From the NCBI RefSeq assembly GCF_017875735.1, contig NZ_JAGGMZ010000001.1, positions 930,001 to 994,000 on the forward strand: a stretch of DNA of 64,000 nucleotides. The letters run 5' to 3'. The DNA is from Arthrobacter sp. CAN_C5 (GTDB lineage: Bacteria > Actinomycetota > Actinomycetes > Actinomycetales > Micrococcaceae). The translations under genes were made by a program, and so were the position numbers. The notes below the pieces were generated by a model, which saw only the letters and a program-made list of their open reading frames with translations, did not search any database and had not been told where the DNA came from. Shown one piece after another: positions 11,414 to 20,370 of this stretch (within the stretch, counting starts at the first letter, position 1; each line of letters begins with the position of its first letter).

Positions 11414-12502
11414 ATGGGCACCGCGCATCGTTTCGATCCACTGGCCGACAGCCGCACCGCGGCCGACCCGGAATTTGACCTGCTCCTGAGCGGGTCGGTG
11501 TTCCTCGACATTGTCTTCACGGGCCTCGAACACCTGCCGTCCCCCGGCACCGAGGTATGGGCGGACGGGATGGGATCCTGCCCAGGCGGCGTCGCAAACC
11601 AGGCGATCGCTGCGAGCCGGCTCGGGTTACGCACCACCCTGTCGGCCGCGTTCGGTGACGACGGCTACGGCGACTACAACAAGGGCATCCTCCGCGACCA
11701 GGAGCATGTTGACCTGTCCCGGTCGAGGACGTTCGAGAACTGGCACTCACCGGTCACCGTGTCCTTGTCCGTCCAGCGTGACCGCTCGATGGTGACCCAC
11801 GGCCACCCGTCGCCAATGTCCGCCACCGACCTGATCGGTGACCCGCCCCCTCGCTGCCGTGCCGCCGTCGTGAGCGTTGAACCGGAGCTGGCCCCCTGGG
11901 CCCTGGCGGCCCAGTCCAGCGGGACCCGACTCTTCGGTGATGTGGGTTGGGATCCGACCGGCCAGTGGGCGGGCAGTGCCCTGGACACCCTGCAGTACTT
12001 TCACGCGTTCATGCCCAACGACCTTGAGGCGATGGCCTACACCCGCACCGACGACCCGTGGGCGGCGCTGTACGCGCTCGCCGACCGGGTGCCGGTGGCA
12101 GTGGTCACCGTGGGGCAGCAGGGCGCGATCGCCATCGACTCGATCACGGGGGAGGAGGAGTGGGTGCCCGCCCTGCCGGTGAAGGCGTACGACCCGACCG
12201 GTGCGGGTGACTGCTTCGGCGCGGCCTTCGTGATGGGGGACCTCGCCGGGTTCTCGCTGGCGGACCGGCTCCGGTTCGCGAACCTGTGCGCCGCGCTCTC
12301 CGTCCAGGAGGTCGGGGGTTCCCTGGCAGCGCCCGGGTGGGGCGATATCGCCGACTGGTGGCACCGGATGAGCGCCTCCCGGGAGAAGGTGCGGAAACAA
12401 TGGCTTCGGCGCTACGAGTTCCTTGAGGAAATGATCGCAGGGGTCCCGCCGGGGGCCGTCCGGCGAGCCTCGGCGACCATCGCCCACCAATCTGACGCCT
12501 GA
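11414..12502 (+). CDS. PfkB-family carbohydrate kinase
   Basis: This is a ribokinase-like sugar or nucleoside kinase of 362 aa. PfkB signature 2, DPTGAGDCFGAAF, lies near residues 260-275 and carries the catalytic Asp and anion hole. The N-terminal Gly-rich motif (GGVANQAIAASRLG) corresponds to PfkB signature 1. The ATG at 11414 is preferred because a TATTGT -10 box sits 7 nt upstream; an in-frame GTG at 11405 is the alternative. The gene is divergent from the GH4 glycosidase. The C-terminal about 50 residues (WWHRMSASREKVRKQW) extend beyond the fold and are of unknown use. The sugar specificity is unknown. Confidence 0.83.
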   Translation: MGTAHRFDPLADSRTAADPEFDLLLSGSVFLDIVFTGLEHLPSPGTEVWADGMGSCPGGVANQAIAASRLGLRTTLSAAFGDDGYGDYNKGILRDQEHVDLSRSRTFENWHSPVTVSLSVQRDRSMVTHGHPSPMSATDLIGDPPPRCRAAVVSVEPELAPWALAAQSSGTRLFGDVGWDPTGQWAGSALDTLQYFHAFMPNDLEAMAYTRTDDPWAALYALADRVPVAVVTVGQQGAIAIDSITGEEEWVPALPVKAYDPTGAGDCFGAAFVMGDLAGFSLADRLRFANLCAALSVQEVGGSLAAPGWGDIADWWHRMSASREKVRKQWLRRYEFLEEMIAGVPPGAVRRASATIAHQSDA

Positions 12503-12571
12503 CCTGCGCTCCCGGGTCAGCGCGCGGGCCAGGCTGCGTCCCGTGTGCGGCGGGAATGACAGAATGGACCA

Positions 12572-13747
12572 GTGAGTTTCTCTACTGTTCCCCCGCCTGT
12601 TGAACGCCGGGTGGAGATCGATTTGTCCGCGGTGCGCCACAACGTCAGGCACATCGCCGACGTCGTCAGTCCCGCGAAGGTGATGGCGGTCGTCAAAGCC
12701 GACGGTTATGGGCACGGGGCGCTCCCCGTTGCCCGCGCGGCACTCCAGTCGGGCGCCACCTGGCTGGGGGTCGCCCACATCACCGAGGCGCTCCAGCTGC
12801 GGGAGGCGGGCATCGAGGCCCCCATCCTCGCCTGGCTGCACACCGTCGAGTCCGACTTCGGTGCAGCCATCCGGGACAGCATCGATATCGGCGTCTCCGG
12901 GTGGGAGTTGGGGCACGTGGCGGAAGCCGCCCGGCGCGAGGAAAGGCCAGCCCGCGTCCACCTGAAGATTGACACCGGTCTGGGCCGCAACGGGTGCCCG
13001 CCCGAGCAGTGGGGGGCGCTCGTCAGCCTTGCCCTGCAGTACCAGGAAGAGGGCCTGCTGCGCGTGGTCGGAATCTTCTCCCACCTGGCCGTCGCCGACG
13101 AACCGGACCGACACGAAACCGATGAGCAGGTCCGCCGGTTCCGCGAGGCCGTCGCCGCCGCTGAGAACGGTGGCATCGACGTGGAACTCCGGCACCTCGC
13201 CAACACGCCCGGCGCCCTGTCCCGCCCCGACACCCACTTCGACCTGGTGCGGGTGGGTCTCGGCATCTACGGACTGTCGCCGTTCCACGGTCAGAACTCC
13301 GCCGGGCTCGGCTTGCGCCCCGCCATGCGGTTCGTGACATCGGTGGCCAGCTGCAAGGAGGTTCCCGCCGGACAGGGGGTCTCCTACGGGCTCACCTACC
13401 GCACCACCCGGCCCACCACCCTCGCGCTGATCCCGGTGGGCTACGCCGACGGCGTCCCCCGGGTGGCGACCGGCGCCCCGGTCCTGGTGGGCGGTCGCAC
13501 CTATCCGGTGGTGGGCAAGATCGCCATGGACCAACTGGTGATCGATCTGCAGGCCACCGGGATCGCCGGAACCGGGCAAAGCGTCCTCGGGCTTCCGGCA
13601 GTCCTGTTCGGCGGGGACGCCGGTGAACCGTCGGCCGATGACTGGGCCGACGCCAGCAGTTCCATCAACTACGAGATCGTGACCCGGATCAGCGCACGCG
13701 TCCAGCGCATCTATCTCAACGGAGCGGACGCCAGTGCAGGTCAGTAA
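12572..13747 (+). CDS. alr: Alanine racemase
   Basis: This PLP enzyme interconverts L- and D-alanine for peptidoglycan. It is 391 aa. The PLP Lys is K42 in VVKADGYGHGA. The opposite catalytic Tyr lies in GQGVSYGLTYRT, and HLANTPGALSRPDTHFDLVR and PVGYADGVPR are family motifs. The GTG start has no clear Shine-Dalgarno, but CAGAAT 6 nt upstream could be a -10 for a leaderless transcript. The 3' end overlaps the tsaE start by 14 nt, so alr probably heads an operon alr-tsaE-tsaB-rimI-tsaD, an arrangement common in actinobacteria. Confidence 0.95.
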   Translation: MSFSTVPPPVERRVEIDLSAVRHNVRHIADVVSPAKVMAVVKADGYGHGALPVARAALQSGATWLGVAHITEALQLREAGIEAPILAWLHTVESDFGAAIRDSIDIGVSGWELGHVAEAARREERPARVHLKIDTGLGRNGCPPEQWGALVSLALQYQEEGLLRVVGIFSHLAVADEPDRHETDEQVRRFREAVAAAENGGIDVELRHLANTPGALSRPDTHFDLVRVGLGIYGLSPFHGQNSAGLGLRPAMRFVTSVASCKEVPAGQGVSYGLTYRTTRPTTLALIPVGYADGVPRVATGAPVLVGGRTYPVVGKIAMDQLVIDLQATGIAGTGQSVLGLPAVLFGGDAGEPSADDWADASSSINYEIVTRISARVQRIYLNGADASAGQ

Positions 13748-14285
13748 CGGAGTGGAAGGCCAGCAGTGGACCAGGACCCTTACCGTTCACTCGGCGGCCG
13801 AACTGCAGCGCTTCGCGGCCGATCTCGGCGGCGACCTCGCCTCGGGTGACCTGGTGATCCTGACCGGCGGACTGGGCGCAGGCAAGACCACCTTCACCCA
13901 GGGGCTTGGGCGGGGGTTGGGGGTCCGTCCCGGCATTATTTCGCCGACCTTCGTGCTGGTCCGGGTGCACCCGCCGCTCTCCGACGGACCGGCCCTGGTG
14001 CATGCAGATGCCTACCGGCTGGAATCCGCCGCCGATATTGACGACCTCGACCTGGAATCGACGATGGACACCAGCGTCACCGTGGTGGAATGGGGCGCCG
14101 GGCGGGTGGAGCACCTGGCCGCCAGCCGTCTGGAGATCCGTCTGGAGCGGCCGGTGGGGTCCGAGACCGTCCCCCATGAATCCCCCGGGACCGACAACGA
14201 CGACGACGAACCCCGCCGGGTGCTCATCACGGCCTTCGGTCAGCGCTGGGCGAATACGCCGCCCGCCGCCAGCCGGCTCGATTAG
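13734..14285 (+). CDS. tsaE: tRNA t6A biosynthesis ATPase TsaE
   Basis: TsaE is the P-loop ATPase that resets the TsaB-TsaD complex during threonylcarbamoylation of A37 in ANN-decoding tRNAs. The Walker A is GGLGAGKTTFTQGLGRGLG with K51. ISPTFVLV and HADAYRLESAADIDDLDLE match the conserved switch and substrate regions, and VVEWGAG is the C-terminal motif. The protein is 183 aa, with a variable acidic insert (about 145-160) before the last strand. Translation starts at a GTG inside the end of alr, and tsaB follows after 9 nt. Confidence 0.94.
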   Translation: MQVSNGVEGQQWTRTLTVHSAAELQRFAADLGGDLASGDLVILTGGLGAGKTTFTQGLGRGLGVRPGIISPTFVLVRVHPPLSDGPALVHADAYRLESAADIDDLDLESTMDTSVTVVEWGAGRVEHLAASRLEIRLERPVGSETVPHESPGTDNDDDEPRRVLITAFGQRWANTPPAASRLD

Positions 14286-14294
14286 GCTGGCAGG

Positions 14295-14954
14295 ATGCTG
14301 ATCTTGTCCCTCGATACCTCCGCCGCGGCGAGTGCCGCACTGGTGCGGGACGGCGTCGTGACCGGGAATTTTGCGACCGAGGACACCCGGAGCCACGCGG
14401 AAGTGCTGGCCCCCGCCGTCGCCGGGCTGTTGACCCGGGAGGGGATCGCCGGAGCGGCCCTGGACGCGATCGTGGTGGGTGTGGGGCCCGGACCCTTCAC
14501 CGGGCTGCGGGCAGGACTGGCCACGGCCCGGACCCTCGCCTACGTCTGGGATGTACCCCTGCACGGTGTGATGAGCCTCGACTCGATCGCCGAGGACGCT
14601 GCAGCCCACCTCGGGTCCGGCGAGTTCCTCGTCGCCACCGACGCCCGCCGGAAAGAGGTCTACTGGGCCCGCTACCGCGCCGCCGACGGCCTCCCGGAGC
14701 TGCTGGCCGGCCCCGCGGTGGGCGCGCCGTCGTCCCTGCCATCGCTCCCCGCCTACGGGAAGGGCGCCGGACTCTACCCCGGGGCGCTCGCCGGAGTGGA
14801 CGGATTCACCGATGTCCACCCGTCGGCCGCCGCCCTCGGCCGCTCGGCCTACCGCCGGCTGACGGCCGGGCTGGACCTCCTCGACACCTCGCCGCTGTAC
14901 CTCAGGGAGTCCGACGCGCGGGTCCCCGGCCCCCGGAAGAGAGCCACCGCATGA
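14295..14954 (+). CDS. tsaB: tRNA t6A biosynthesis protein TsaB
   Basis: TsaB is the inactive ASKHA-fold partner that dimerises with TsaD in t6A formation. The 219-aa sequence opens LILSLDTSAAASAALV. It carries VGVGPGPFTGLRAGLATAR and DARRKEVYWARY, both TsaB signatures. Residues needed for catalysis in TsaD-type proteins are absent, as is usual for TsaB. An AGG-rich ribosome site (GGCAGG) precedes the ATG. The stop overlaps the rimI ATG by 4 nt. Confidence 0.93.
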   Translation: MLILSLDTSAAASAALVRDGVVTGNFATEDTRSHAEVLAPAVAGLLTREGIAGAALDAIVVGVGPGPFTGLRAGLATARTLAYVWDVPLHGVMSLDSIAEDAAAHLGSGEFLVATDARRKEVYWARYRAADGLPELLAGPAVGAPSSLPSLPAYGKGAGLYPGALAGVDGFTDVHPSAAALGRSAYRRLTAGLDLLDTSPLYLRESDARVPGPRKRATA

Positions 14955-15394
14955 CTTTTTCACTGCGCGACCTGCTGCTGCAGGATGTGCCCGCCGTGGC
15001 CCAGCTCGAGCTGGAGCTGTTCCCCGTGGATGCCTGGCCGCTGGAGCTCTTCCTCGACGAGGTGTCACAGACGCAAACACGCCGCTACCTCGTGGCCGAG
15101 GTTGACGGCCGCATGGTCGGCTACGCCGGGGTCATGGTCGTGGCAACAACCGCCGACATTCAGACGATCGGCGTCCTCCCCGAGTGCGAGGGCCGGGGCA
15201 TCGGCAGCGCCATGCTGACCGAACTGCTCGCCGAGGCACGACGGCGGGGCGCCGCTGAAGTCCTGCTGGAAGTGCGGGCCGACAACCCCCGGGCACAGGA
15301 GCTGTACGTGCGCAACGGGTTTGAGCACATCCACACCCGCCGGAAGTACTACCGCGACGGCGTCGACGCCTGGGTAATGAGGCTGATCCTGTGA
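14951..15394 (+). CDS. rimI: Ribosomal-protein-alanine N-acetyltransferase RimI
   Basis: RimI is a GNAT enzyme that acetylates N-terminal Ala of ribosomal protein S18 in E. coli; in actinobacteria it often acts on more proteins. The sequence is 147 aa. The acetyl-CoA loop [12 protein letters not shown] and [29 protein letters not shown] are diagnostic. It is coupled to tsaB by an ATGA overlap and to tsaD by a GTGA overlap. Its place between tsaB and tsaD is the usual one in this phylum. Confidence 0.92.
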   Translation: MTFSLRDLLLQDVPAVAQLELELFPVDAWPLELFLDEVSQTQTRRYLVAEVDGRMVGYAGVMVVATTADIQTIGVLPECEGRGIGSAMLTELLAEARRRGAAEVLLEVRADNPRAQELYVRNGFEHIHTRRKYYRDGVDAWVMRLIL

Positions 15395-16467
15395 ACCGGG
15401 ACAATCCGCTGGTCCTGGGGATCGAGTCCTCCTGCGACGAAACCGGCGTCGGAATCGTGCGCGGCACGCAGCTGCTCGCCAACACTGTGTCCTCCTCGAT
15501 GGACGAACACGTCAGGTTCGGGGGAGTGATCCCCGAGATCGCCTCCCGGGCACACCTCGACGCCTTCGTACCCACCCTGCGGCAGGCGCTCGCCGAAGCT
15601 GGCGTCACCCTCGCGGACCTTGATGCGATTGCTGTGACCTCCGGTCCGGGGCTCTCCGGCGCGCTGATGGTGGGTGTCTCCGCTGCGAAGGCCCTGGCCC
15701 TGGCCACCGGGAAACCCCTCTACGCGGTCAACCACCTGGTCGCGCACGTGGGTGTGGGGGTGCTTGACGCGGCATTCCCGGAGGGACTGCCACCGAACCT
15801 CGGTGCGCTGCTGGTCTCGGGAGGCCACACGGAAATCCTGAGGGTCAACAGTCTCGCCTCCGACGTCGAGCTGCTGGGCTGCACCATCGACGACGCCGCC
15901 GGAGAAGCGTACGACAAGGTGGCGCGCATCCTCGGTCTCGGTTACCCGGGTGGTCCGGCGATCGACCGGATCGCGGCCGACGGGAATCCCCAGGCGATCC
16001 GCTTCCCCCGCGGCCTGACCCAACCGAAGTACCTCGGCACGGCGGAGCAGCCCGGCCCGCACCGGTACGACTTTTCCTTCAGCGGTTTGAAGACCGCCGT
16101 CGCCCGCTGCGTCGAGCAGTACGAGGCCGACGGCGTCCAGCCCCCCGTGGCGGATATTGCCGCGTCCTTCCAGGAGGCGGTGGTGGACGTCATCACGTCC
16201 AAGGCGGTGCTGGCGTGTCGCGAACACGGGATCACCAGTCTGCTGCTCGGCGGTGGGGTGGCCGCCAACTCCCGGCTGAGGACCCTGACCAACCAGCGTT
16301 GTGCCGCCGCCGGGATCACGCTCACCGTTCCGCCGCTGTCCCTCTGCACCGACAACGGCGCCATGGTGGCCGCCCTGGGCGCGCAGATCGTGATGGGCGG
16401 TGGGGAGCCCACCGGGCTGGGGTTCGCCACCGACTCCTCGCTCCCGGTGACCAGCGTCTACGCCTGA
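15391..16467 (+). CDS. tsaD: tRNA N6-adenosine threonylcarbamoyltransferase TsaD
   Basis: TsaD transfers the threonylcarbamoyl group from TC-AMP to A37 of tRNA. It is 358 aa with an ASKHA fold. Visible motifs are [15 protein letters not shown] at the N-terminus, the metal-binding histidines in NHLVAHVGV, the nucleotide motifs [12 protein letters not shown] and [13 protein letters not shown], and [13 protein letters not shown] with [12 protein letters not shown] at the C-terminus. The GTG start overlaps the rimI stop. It is the last gene of the operon, and a weak 6-bp hairpin (16468-16491) precedes the convergent GCS2 gene. Confidence 0.95.
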   Translation: MNRDNPLVLGIESSCDETGVGIVRGTQLLANTVSSSMDEHVRFGGVIPEIASRAHLDAFVPTLRQALAEAGVTLADLDAIAVTSGPGLSGALMVGVSAAKALALATGKPLYAVNHLVAHVGVGVLDAAFPEGLPPNLGALLVSGGHTEILRVNSLASDVELLGCTIDDAAGEAYDKVARILGLGYPGGPAIDRIAADGNPQAIRFPRGLTQPKYLGTAEQPGPHRYDFSFSGLKTAVARCVEQYEADGVQPPVADIAASFQEAVVDVITSKAVLACREHGITSLLLGGGVAANSRLRTLTNQRCAAAGITLTVPPLSLCTDNGAMVAALGAQIVMGGGEPTGLGFATDSSLPVTSVYA

Positions 16468-16502
16468 CCCCCGTTTTCCATGACCCGGGGGATAGGGGCT
16501 GG

Positions 16503-17642
16503 CTACTCCCGGAGCTGCGCCACCATGTCGAGGACGACGGCGCTCAGGTCGCCGTCGTTTTCGGCGGCAATCCGGCGCTGCCGCTGGTAGCCAGCGCCCC
16601 GGGCGAGGATTTTCTCCACGTCACCGAGCTCCTCGACGCAGCCCAGCTTCTTCGCCACCGGCTGCAGCCGGTCCAGCACCTCGACCAGGTGATCGGTGAC
16701 CAGCTGCTCGTTGCCCTGCGCATCGAGGATGATGATGGCTTCCATCCCATACCGGGCGGCGCGCCACTTGTTTTCCTGCACGTGCCACGGCGGCATGGTG
16801 GGGATGGTCCCACCGTTGTCGAGGGTGGTCGAGAACTCGTCGACGAGGCACTGGGTCAGCGCTGCAATCGCCCCGACGTCCTGAAGGGTCGACAGGCCGT
16901 CGCACACCCGCATCTCGATGGTCCCCAGGTTGGCGACGGGTCGGATATCCCAGCGGATCTCGTTCACCGCGTCGATCACTCCGGTGGCGAACATGTCCTG
17001 CACGTAGGACTCGTACTCGGCCCAGGAGGGGAACTGGAAGGGAAGCCCGGCGGTGGGTAACTGCTGGAACATCAGGGAGCGCTGCGAGGCATAGCCCGTG
17101 TCGTCGCCACCCCAGAACGGCGACGACGCTGACAGTGCCTGGAAGTGCGGCACATAGTTGACGAGCCCGTCGAGCACCGGCATCGCCTTGTCCCGGCGGT
17201 CCAGTCCCACGTGAACGTGCACGCCGTAGATGACCATCTGCTGGCCCCACCACTGGGTGCGGTCGATGAGTTTGAAGTAGCGTTCCTTGTCGGTTACCGG
17301 CTGCGAACGGGGCACACTGAACGGGTGCGACCCGGCCGAGAACAGTTCCACACCCATCGGGTCGGTCACTTCACGGACCGCGGCCAGCGAGCGGGACAGG
17401 TCCGCCTTAGCATCGGCGACCGTATGGCAGATTCCGGTGACGAGCTCCACCGTGTTCAGGAGCAGCTCCTGCTTGATGTGCGGGTGCTCCTCATCCTCCT
17501 GGAGCTCCGGATGGTTGGCTGCCACCCCCCGCAACACCTGGTTGGCCACCGACACCAGGTCACCGTTGTAGCGGTCCACCAACGCCAGCTCCCACTCCAC
17601 TCCGAGCGTGGACTGCGCTGACTGCGCGAATTCGATCTTCAT
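16503..17642 (-). CDS. GCS2-family carboxylate-amine ligase (YbdK-like glutamate-cysteine ligase)
   Basis: This is an ATP-grasp-like GCS2 family ligase of 379 aa. YbdK members form gamma-glutamylcysteine weakly in vitro, and the true substrate is often unknown. Family motifs are STLGVEWELALVD near the N-terminus, GVHVHVGLDRRDKAM in the centre, and NKWRAARYGMEA near the C-terminus. Actinobacteria normally use mycothiol, so a glutathione role should not be assumed. It is convergent with tsaD and divergent (109 bp) from the GH3 lipoprotein. It begins MKIEFAQSAQSTLG. Confidence 0.85.
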   Translation of the reverse strand: MKIEFAQSAQSTLGVEWELALVDRYNGDLVSVANQVLRGVAANHPELQEDEEHPHIKQELLLNTVELVTGICHTVADAKADLSRSLAAVREVTDPMGVELFSAGSHPFSVPRSQPVTDKERYFKLIDRTQWWGQQMVIYGVHVHVGLDRRDKAMPVLDGLVNYVPHFQALSASSPFWGGDDTGYASQRSLMFQQLPTAGLPFQFPSWAEYESYVQDMFATGVIDAVNEIRWDIRPVANLGTIEMRVCDGLSTLQDVGAIAALTQCLVDEFSTTLDNGGTIPTMPPWHVQENKWRAARYGMEAIIILDAQGNEQLVTDHLVEVLDRLQPVAKKLGCVEELGDVEKILARGAGYQRQRRIAAENDGDLSAVVLDMVAQLRE

Positions 17643-17751
17643 CTAGCTGGCTCCTGACCGGTACCGGACTGTAAAGGGAAATGTGCCTCGGTAGCGCGGC
17701 ATCCGCGGAAGAGAACTGTCCCAATATTAGTGCAGGAGTAGCATCGATAGG

Positions 17752-19464
17752 GTGAAAAGCGCAGCCCATCGGGCGAACACCGGGGATCAGCCACGCCGTC
17801 GGGGCTCACGCCACCTGGGATTGGCGGTCCTGACCCTCCTGCTCGTGTCGGCGTGCACCCCCGGTGGGGGTGGCGCCGGCGCCCCCTCCGCGACGCCCCC
17901 GACGTCGTCGTCGGGCCCGCCAGCCTCCCAGCCTGCGACCGCCGAGCCAACGGCGACCGCCGGTGCCCGGCTGTCCTGGGGCCCCAGCACCCAGCATTAC
18001 GACGACGCCGTCGCGGCCGTCGCGGACATGACCACCGAGGAGCTGGCTGGCCAGGTGATGGTCGGCTTTTACGCGGGCACCGACCCTGCGTCACAGGAGC
18101 AGGCGATCCGTGATCTGCACCTTGCCGGCAGCATCGTGATGGGCGACAACGTGCCGCTCACCGCCGACGGGGCGGTTGACCCGGTGGCCATGACCGCAGT
18201 GACCCGGGGCTTCACGGAGGCGGTGGCCGCGGATGGCAGGACCTGGCCGGCGGTGGTGTCGGTGGACCAGGAGGGCGGTCAGGTCGCACGGTTGGGCTCC
18301 CCGCTCACGTCCTGGCCCACCCCCATGACCTACGGTGCGGCAGCTGACCCAGCCCTGCTTGAAACCTCGATGACCGCGATGAATTCCGAGCTGGCAGGTC
18401 TCGGCTTCACCATGAACCACGCCCCGTCGGTGGATGTCACCACCGGCGCCGACGACCCCACCATCGGGGCCCGCGCCTACTCGGACGACCCGGAGCTGGT
18501 GGCCGAGTTGGGCCCCGCGGCCGTGACCGGGATGCTCGCCTCGGGAATCCTGCCCAGCGTCAAACATTTCCCCGGGCACGGTTCGGTCCCCGCCGACTCC
18601 CACCTGGAACTACCGGTGCAGACCGCTTCGCTCACGGAGCTTGAGGACCGTGACTGGGCACCGTTCAGGGCTGCGGCCGAGGCCGGGGTGCCGGTGATGA
18701 TGATGGGCCACATCGCGGTGGAAGCCCTCGACCCCGGGGTGCCGTCCTCCGTGTCGGCACCCAACTACGACGCGCTGCGCGATCTGGGCTTCGAGGGGGT
18801 GGTGGTCACCGACGCCCTGAACATGGCAGCGGTGGAGCAGCTCTACCCGGGTGGCCAGGCGGCGGCACGGGCCCTGGCGGCCGGCGCCGACCTGCTGCTG
18901 ATGCCCACCGACGCCTACGCGGCCCACGCGGGGATCGTTGCCGCAATCCAGGACGGAACCCTGCCCAGCGAACGACTGGCCGAAGCCGCCACCCGGGTGG
19001 TCACCCTGATGATGTGGCAGGCCGAGCTCGCCGACGACGCCGAGACCGCTTCACCCGGGGAACATGGACCGGCCAGTGAGGCTGCCTCCGCGGCGGGAAT
19101 CACCGTCCTGACCGGAGCGTGCGAGGGGGATCTGCTGAACGGGACCGCGTCGATCATCGGAGGTACCGCCGCCGACGTCGAACGCTTCACCGCGGCCGCA
19201 GCCGATCGCGGGGTCATTGTGGGTGCCGGTGGCACCACCGTCGCCCTCGTGGGTCCGGACGGTGCGGGTGCTGCGGCGGACATCGCGGTTGCACTGGATG
19301 CGCCGTGGTCACTGGATGCGGTTGACGCTCCGGTGGAGATCGCCGCGTACTCCAACACGCCGGGCGCCTTCGCCGCGGTGCTGGATGTGCTCACGGGTGC
19401 GGCGGCCGCCCCCGGACGGCTGCCCGTCGCGACGGCCGGGTATGACGCCGGCACCGGATGCTGA
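17752..19464 (+). CDS. Lipoprotein glycoside hydrolase family 3 (NagZ-like beta-N-acetylhexosaminidase)
   Basis: This is an exported GH3 enzyme, probably acting on cell-wall N-acetylglucosamine linkages. It starts with a basic stretch, a hydrophobic helix and the lipobox LLLVSAC (Cys near residue 35), followed by a Gly/Ser/Pro/Thr linker. The catalytic barrel carries KHFPGHGSVPADSH, the NagZ loop with the Asp-His dyad, and VVVTDALNMAA with the nucleophile Asp. At 570 aa it is longer than cytosolic NagZ because of the linker and a C-terminal domain (about 430-570). The GTG start follows a GGAG-containing region. NagZ-like activity is inferred from the dyad. Confidence 0.87.
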   Translation: MKSAAHRANTGDQPRRRGSRHLGLAVLTLLLVSACTPGGGGAGAPSATPPTSSSGPPASQPATAEPTATAGARLSWGPSTQHYDDAVAAVADMTTEELAGQVMVGFYAGTDPASQEQAIRDLHLAGSIVMGDNVPLTADGAVDPVAMTAVTRGFTEAVAADGRTWPAVVSVDQEGGQVARLGSPLTSWPTPMTYGAAADPALLETSMTAMNSELAGLGFTMNHAPSVDVTTGADDPTIGARAYSDDPELVAELGPAAVTGMLASGILPSVKHFPGHGSVPADSHLELPVQTASLTELEDRDWAPFRAAAEAGVPVMMMGHIAVEALDPGVPSSVSAPNYDALRDLGFEGVVVTDALNMAAVEQLYPGGQAAARALAAGADLLLMPTDAYAAHAGIVAAIQDGTLPSERLAEAATRVVTLMMWQAELADDAETASPGEHGPASEAASAAGITVLTGACEGDLLNGTASIIGGTAADVERFTAAAADRGVIVGAGGTTVALVGPDGAGAAADIAVALDAPWSLDAVDAPVEIAAYSNTPGAFAAVLDVLTGAAAAPGRLPVATAGYDAGTGC

Positions 19465-19501
19465 GCCGCTAGCCCGAAACCGTCGCGCGTACCCTTGGAT
19501 C

Positions 19502-20299
19502 ATGCCAGCCGATGCGCCGCCACCCGTGCGGAACCCGCCTGCGCGGAAGACGAAGTGGCGGCTAATCCGACGGGTACTGCTGGTGCTCGTTCTCCTGTTC
19601 CTGGCAGTGGTGGTCACCGCAGCGGCGGTGGTGCTCACCCCGTCGCCGGCCGAGGAGGACGCGGCGGCAGCGGTCCGGAACAACCCGGCGGTGCAGGTCC
19701 TCGATCGGGACGGATACCTGGCGTTGCTGCCGGTCGGCACGACGACGGGAACGGGGATCGTCTTCTACCCGGGCGCACGAACCACTCCTGAGGCGTATCT
19801 GGCGTCGTGGGCCCCGATCGTCGAGGCGACGGGAGTCGCGGTGTACCTCGCCGACATGCCGTTCGGATTCGCGTCGCTACGCGACGACGCGGCAGCGGGG
19901 ATTCTCGCCGCCGAACCGGACGTCACCTCGTGGTGGATCGGTGGTCACTCGCTCGGCGGGATCACCGCGGCCCACTATTTCGACACCCATCCGGAGTTTG
20001 AGGGGCTGCTGCTGTGGGCCGCGTTTCCCGACGACGAGGTGGTTCTTACCGGTGCCGCCGGCCGTGAGGTGCTGGCGGTCACGGGCAGCAGGGACGGCAT
20101 CGTTCCCACCCGGGTGGTCAGGGAGCGCCTCGCCGATGCCGGGATCAGCGCCGACCTGGTCGAGATCAACGGTATGGAACACAGCCAGTTCGGTGCCTAC
20201 AGCTCCATCTTCGGCGACGGTGACCCAACCATTTCCGACGAGGCTGCCCGCCTCGCCCTCGCCCGTGTCACGACCGATTTCCTGCAACCTGCCGGTTAA
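19502..20299 (+). CDS. Membrane-anchored alpha/beta hydrolase
   Basis: This 265-aa protein has a cytoplasmic Pro/Arg/Lys-rich N-terminus, one strong transmembrane segment (LLVLVLLFLAVVVTAAAVVL, about 25-45), and an extracytoplasmic alpha/beta hydrolase domain. The nucleophile elbow is WWIGGHSLGG with a Ser. A likely Asp lies in VTGSRDGIVP and a His in NGMEHSQFG, which completes a triad. The ATG at 19502 is chosen because it gives a normal membrane anchor; the same frame is open upstream but only through the antisense-like end of the GH3 gene. It ends just before a bidirectional hairpin. The substrate is unknown. Confidence 0.82.
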   Translation: MPADAPPPVRNPPARKTKWRLIRRVLLVLVLLFLAVVVTAAAVVLTPSPAEEDAAAAVRNNPAVQVLDRDGYLALLPVGTTTGTGIVFYPGARTTPEAYLASWAPIVEATGVAVYLADMPFGFASLRDDAAAGILAAEPDVTSWWIGGHSLGGITAAHYFDTHPEFEGLLLWAAFPDDEVVLTGAAGREVLAVTGSRDGIVPTRVVRERLADAGISADLVEINGMEHSQFGAYSSIFGDGDPTISDEAARLALARVTTDFLQPAG

Positions 20300-20303
20300 C
20301 GAC

Positions 20304-20348
20304 GACGAGACCTGGCGGGGCGGCGATCATGCCCCTCCAGGTCTCGTC
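20304..20348. terminator. Bidirectional terminator between convergent genes
   Basis: Two 18-nt arms, starting GACGAGACCTGG and ending CCAGGTCTCGTC with one internal mismatch, flank a 9-nt loop. It sits 4 nt after the alpha/beta hydrolase stop and 22 nt before the stop of the convergent binding-protein gene, so it can serve both transcripts. Confidence 0.75.
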
Positions 20349-20370
20349 CTCAGCGGTTAGCCGGCGTGTG

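Noticed and set aside
11747-13579. A 610-codon open frame on the minus strand across the PfkB and alr genes
   Set aside because: It is antisense to two well-identified genes, has a low-complexity Gly/Val/Asp/His/Arg composition typical of a shadow in high-GC DNA, and matches no family.
13716-15080. A 454-codon minus-strand frame over tsaE, tsaB and the start of rimI
   Set aside because: It is the mirror of three recognised t6A/acetyltransferase genes and has a Gly/Arg/His-rich composition without motifs.
16468-16491. Hairpin between tsaD and the convergent GCS2 gene
   Set aside because: The stem is only 6 bp with a 12-nt loop and no T tract, too weak to call a terminator.
19217-19501. Upstream extension of the alpha/beta hydrolase frame
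   Set aside because: It is Arg/Pro-rich and overlaps the GH3 coding end in another frame; the ATG at 19502 gives a proper membrane anchor.
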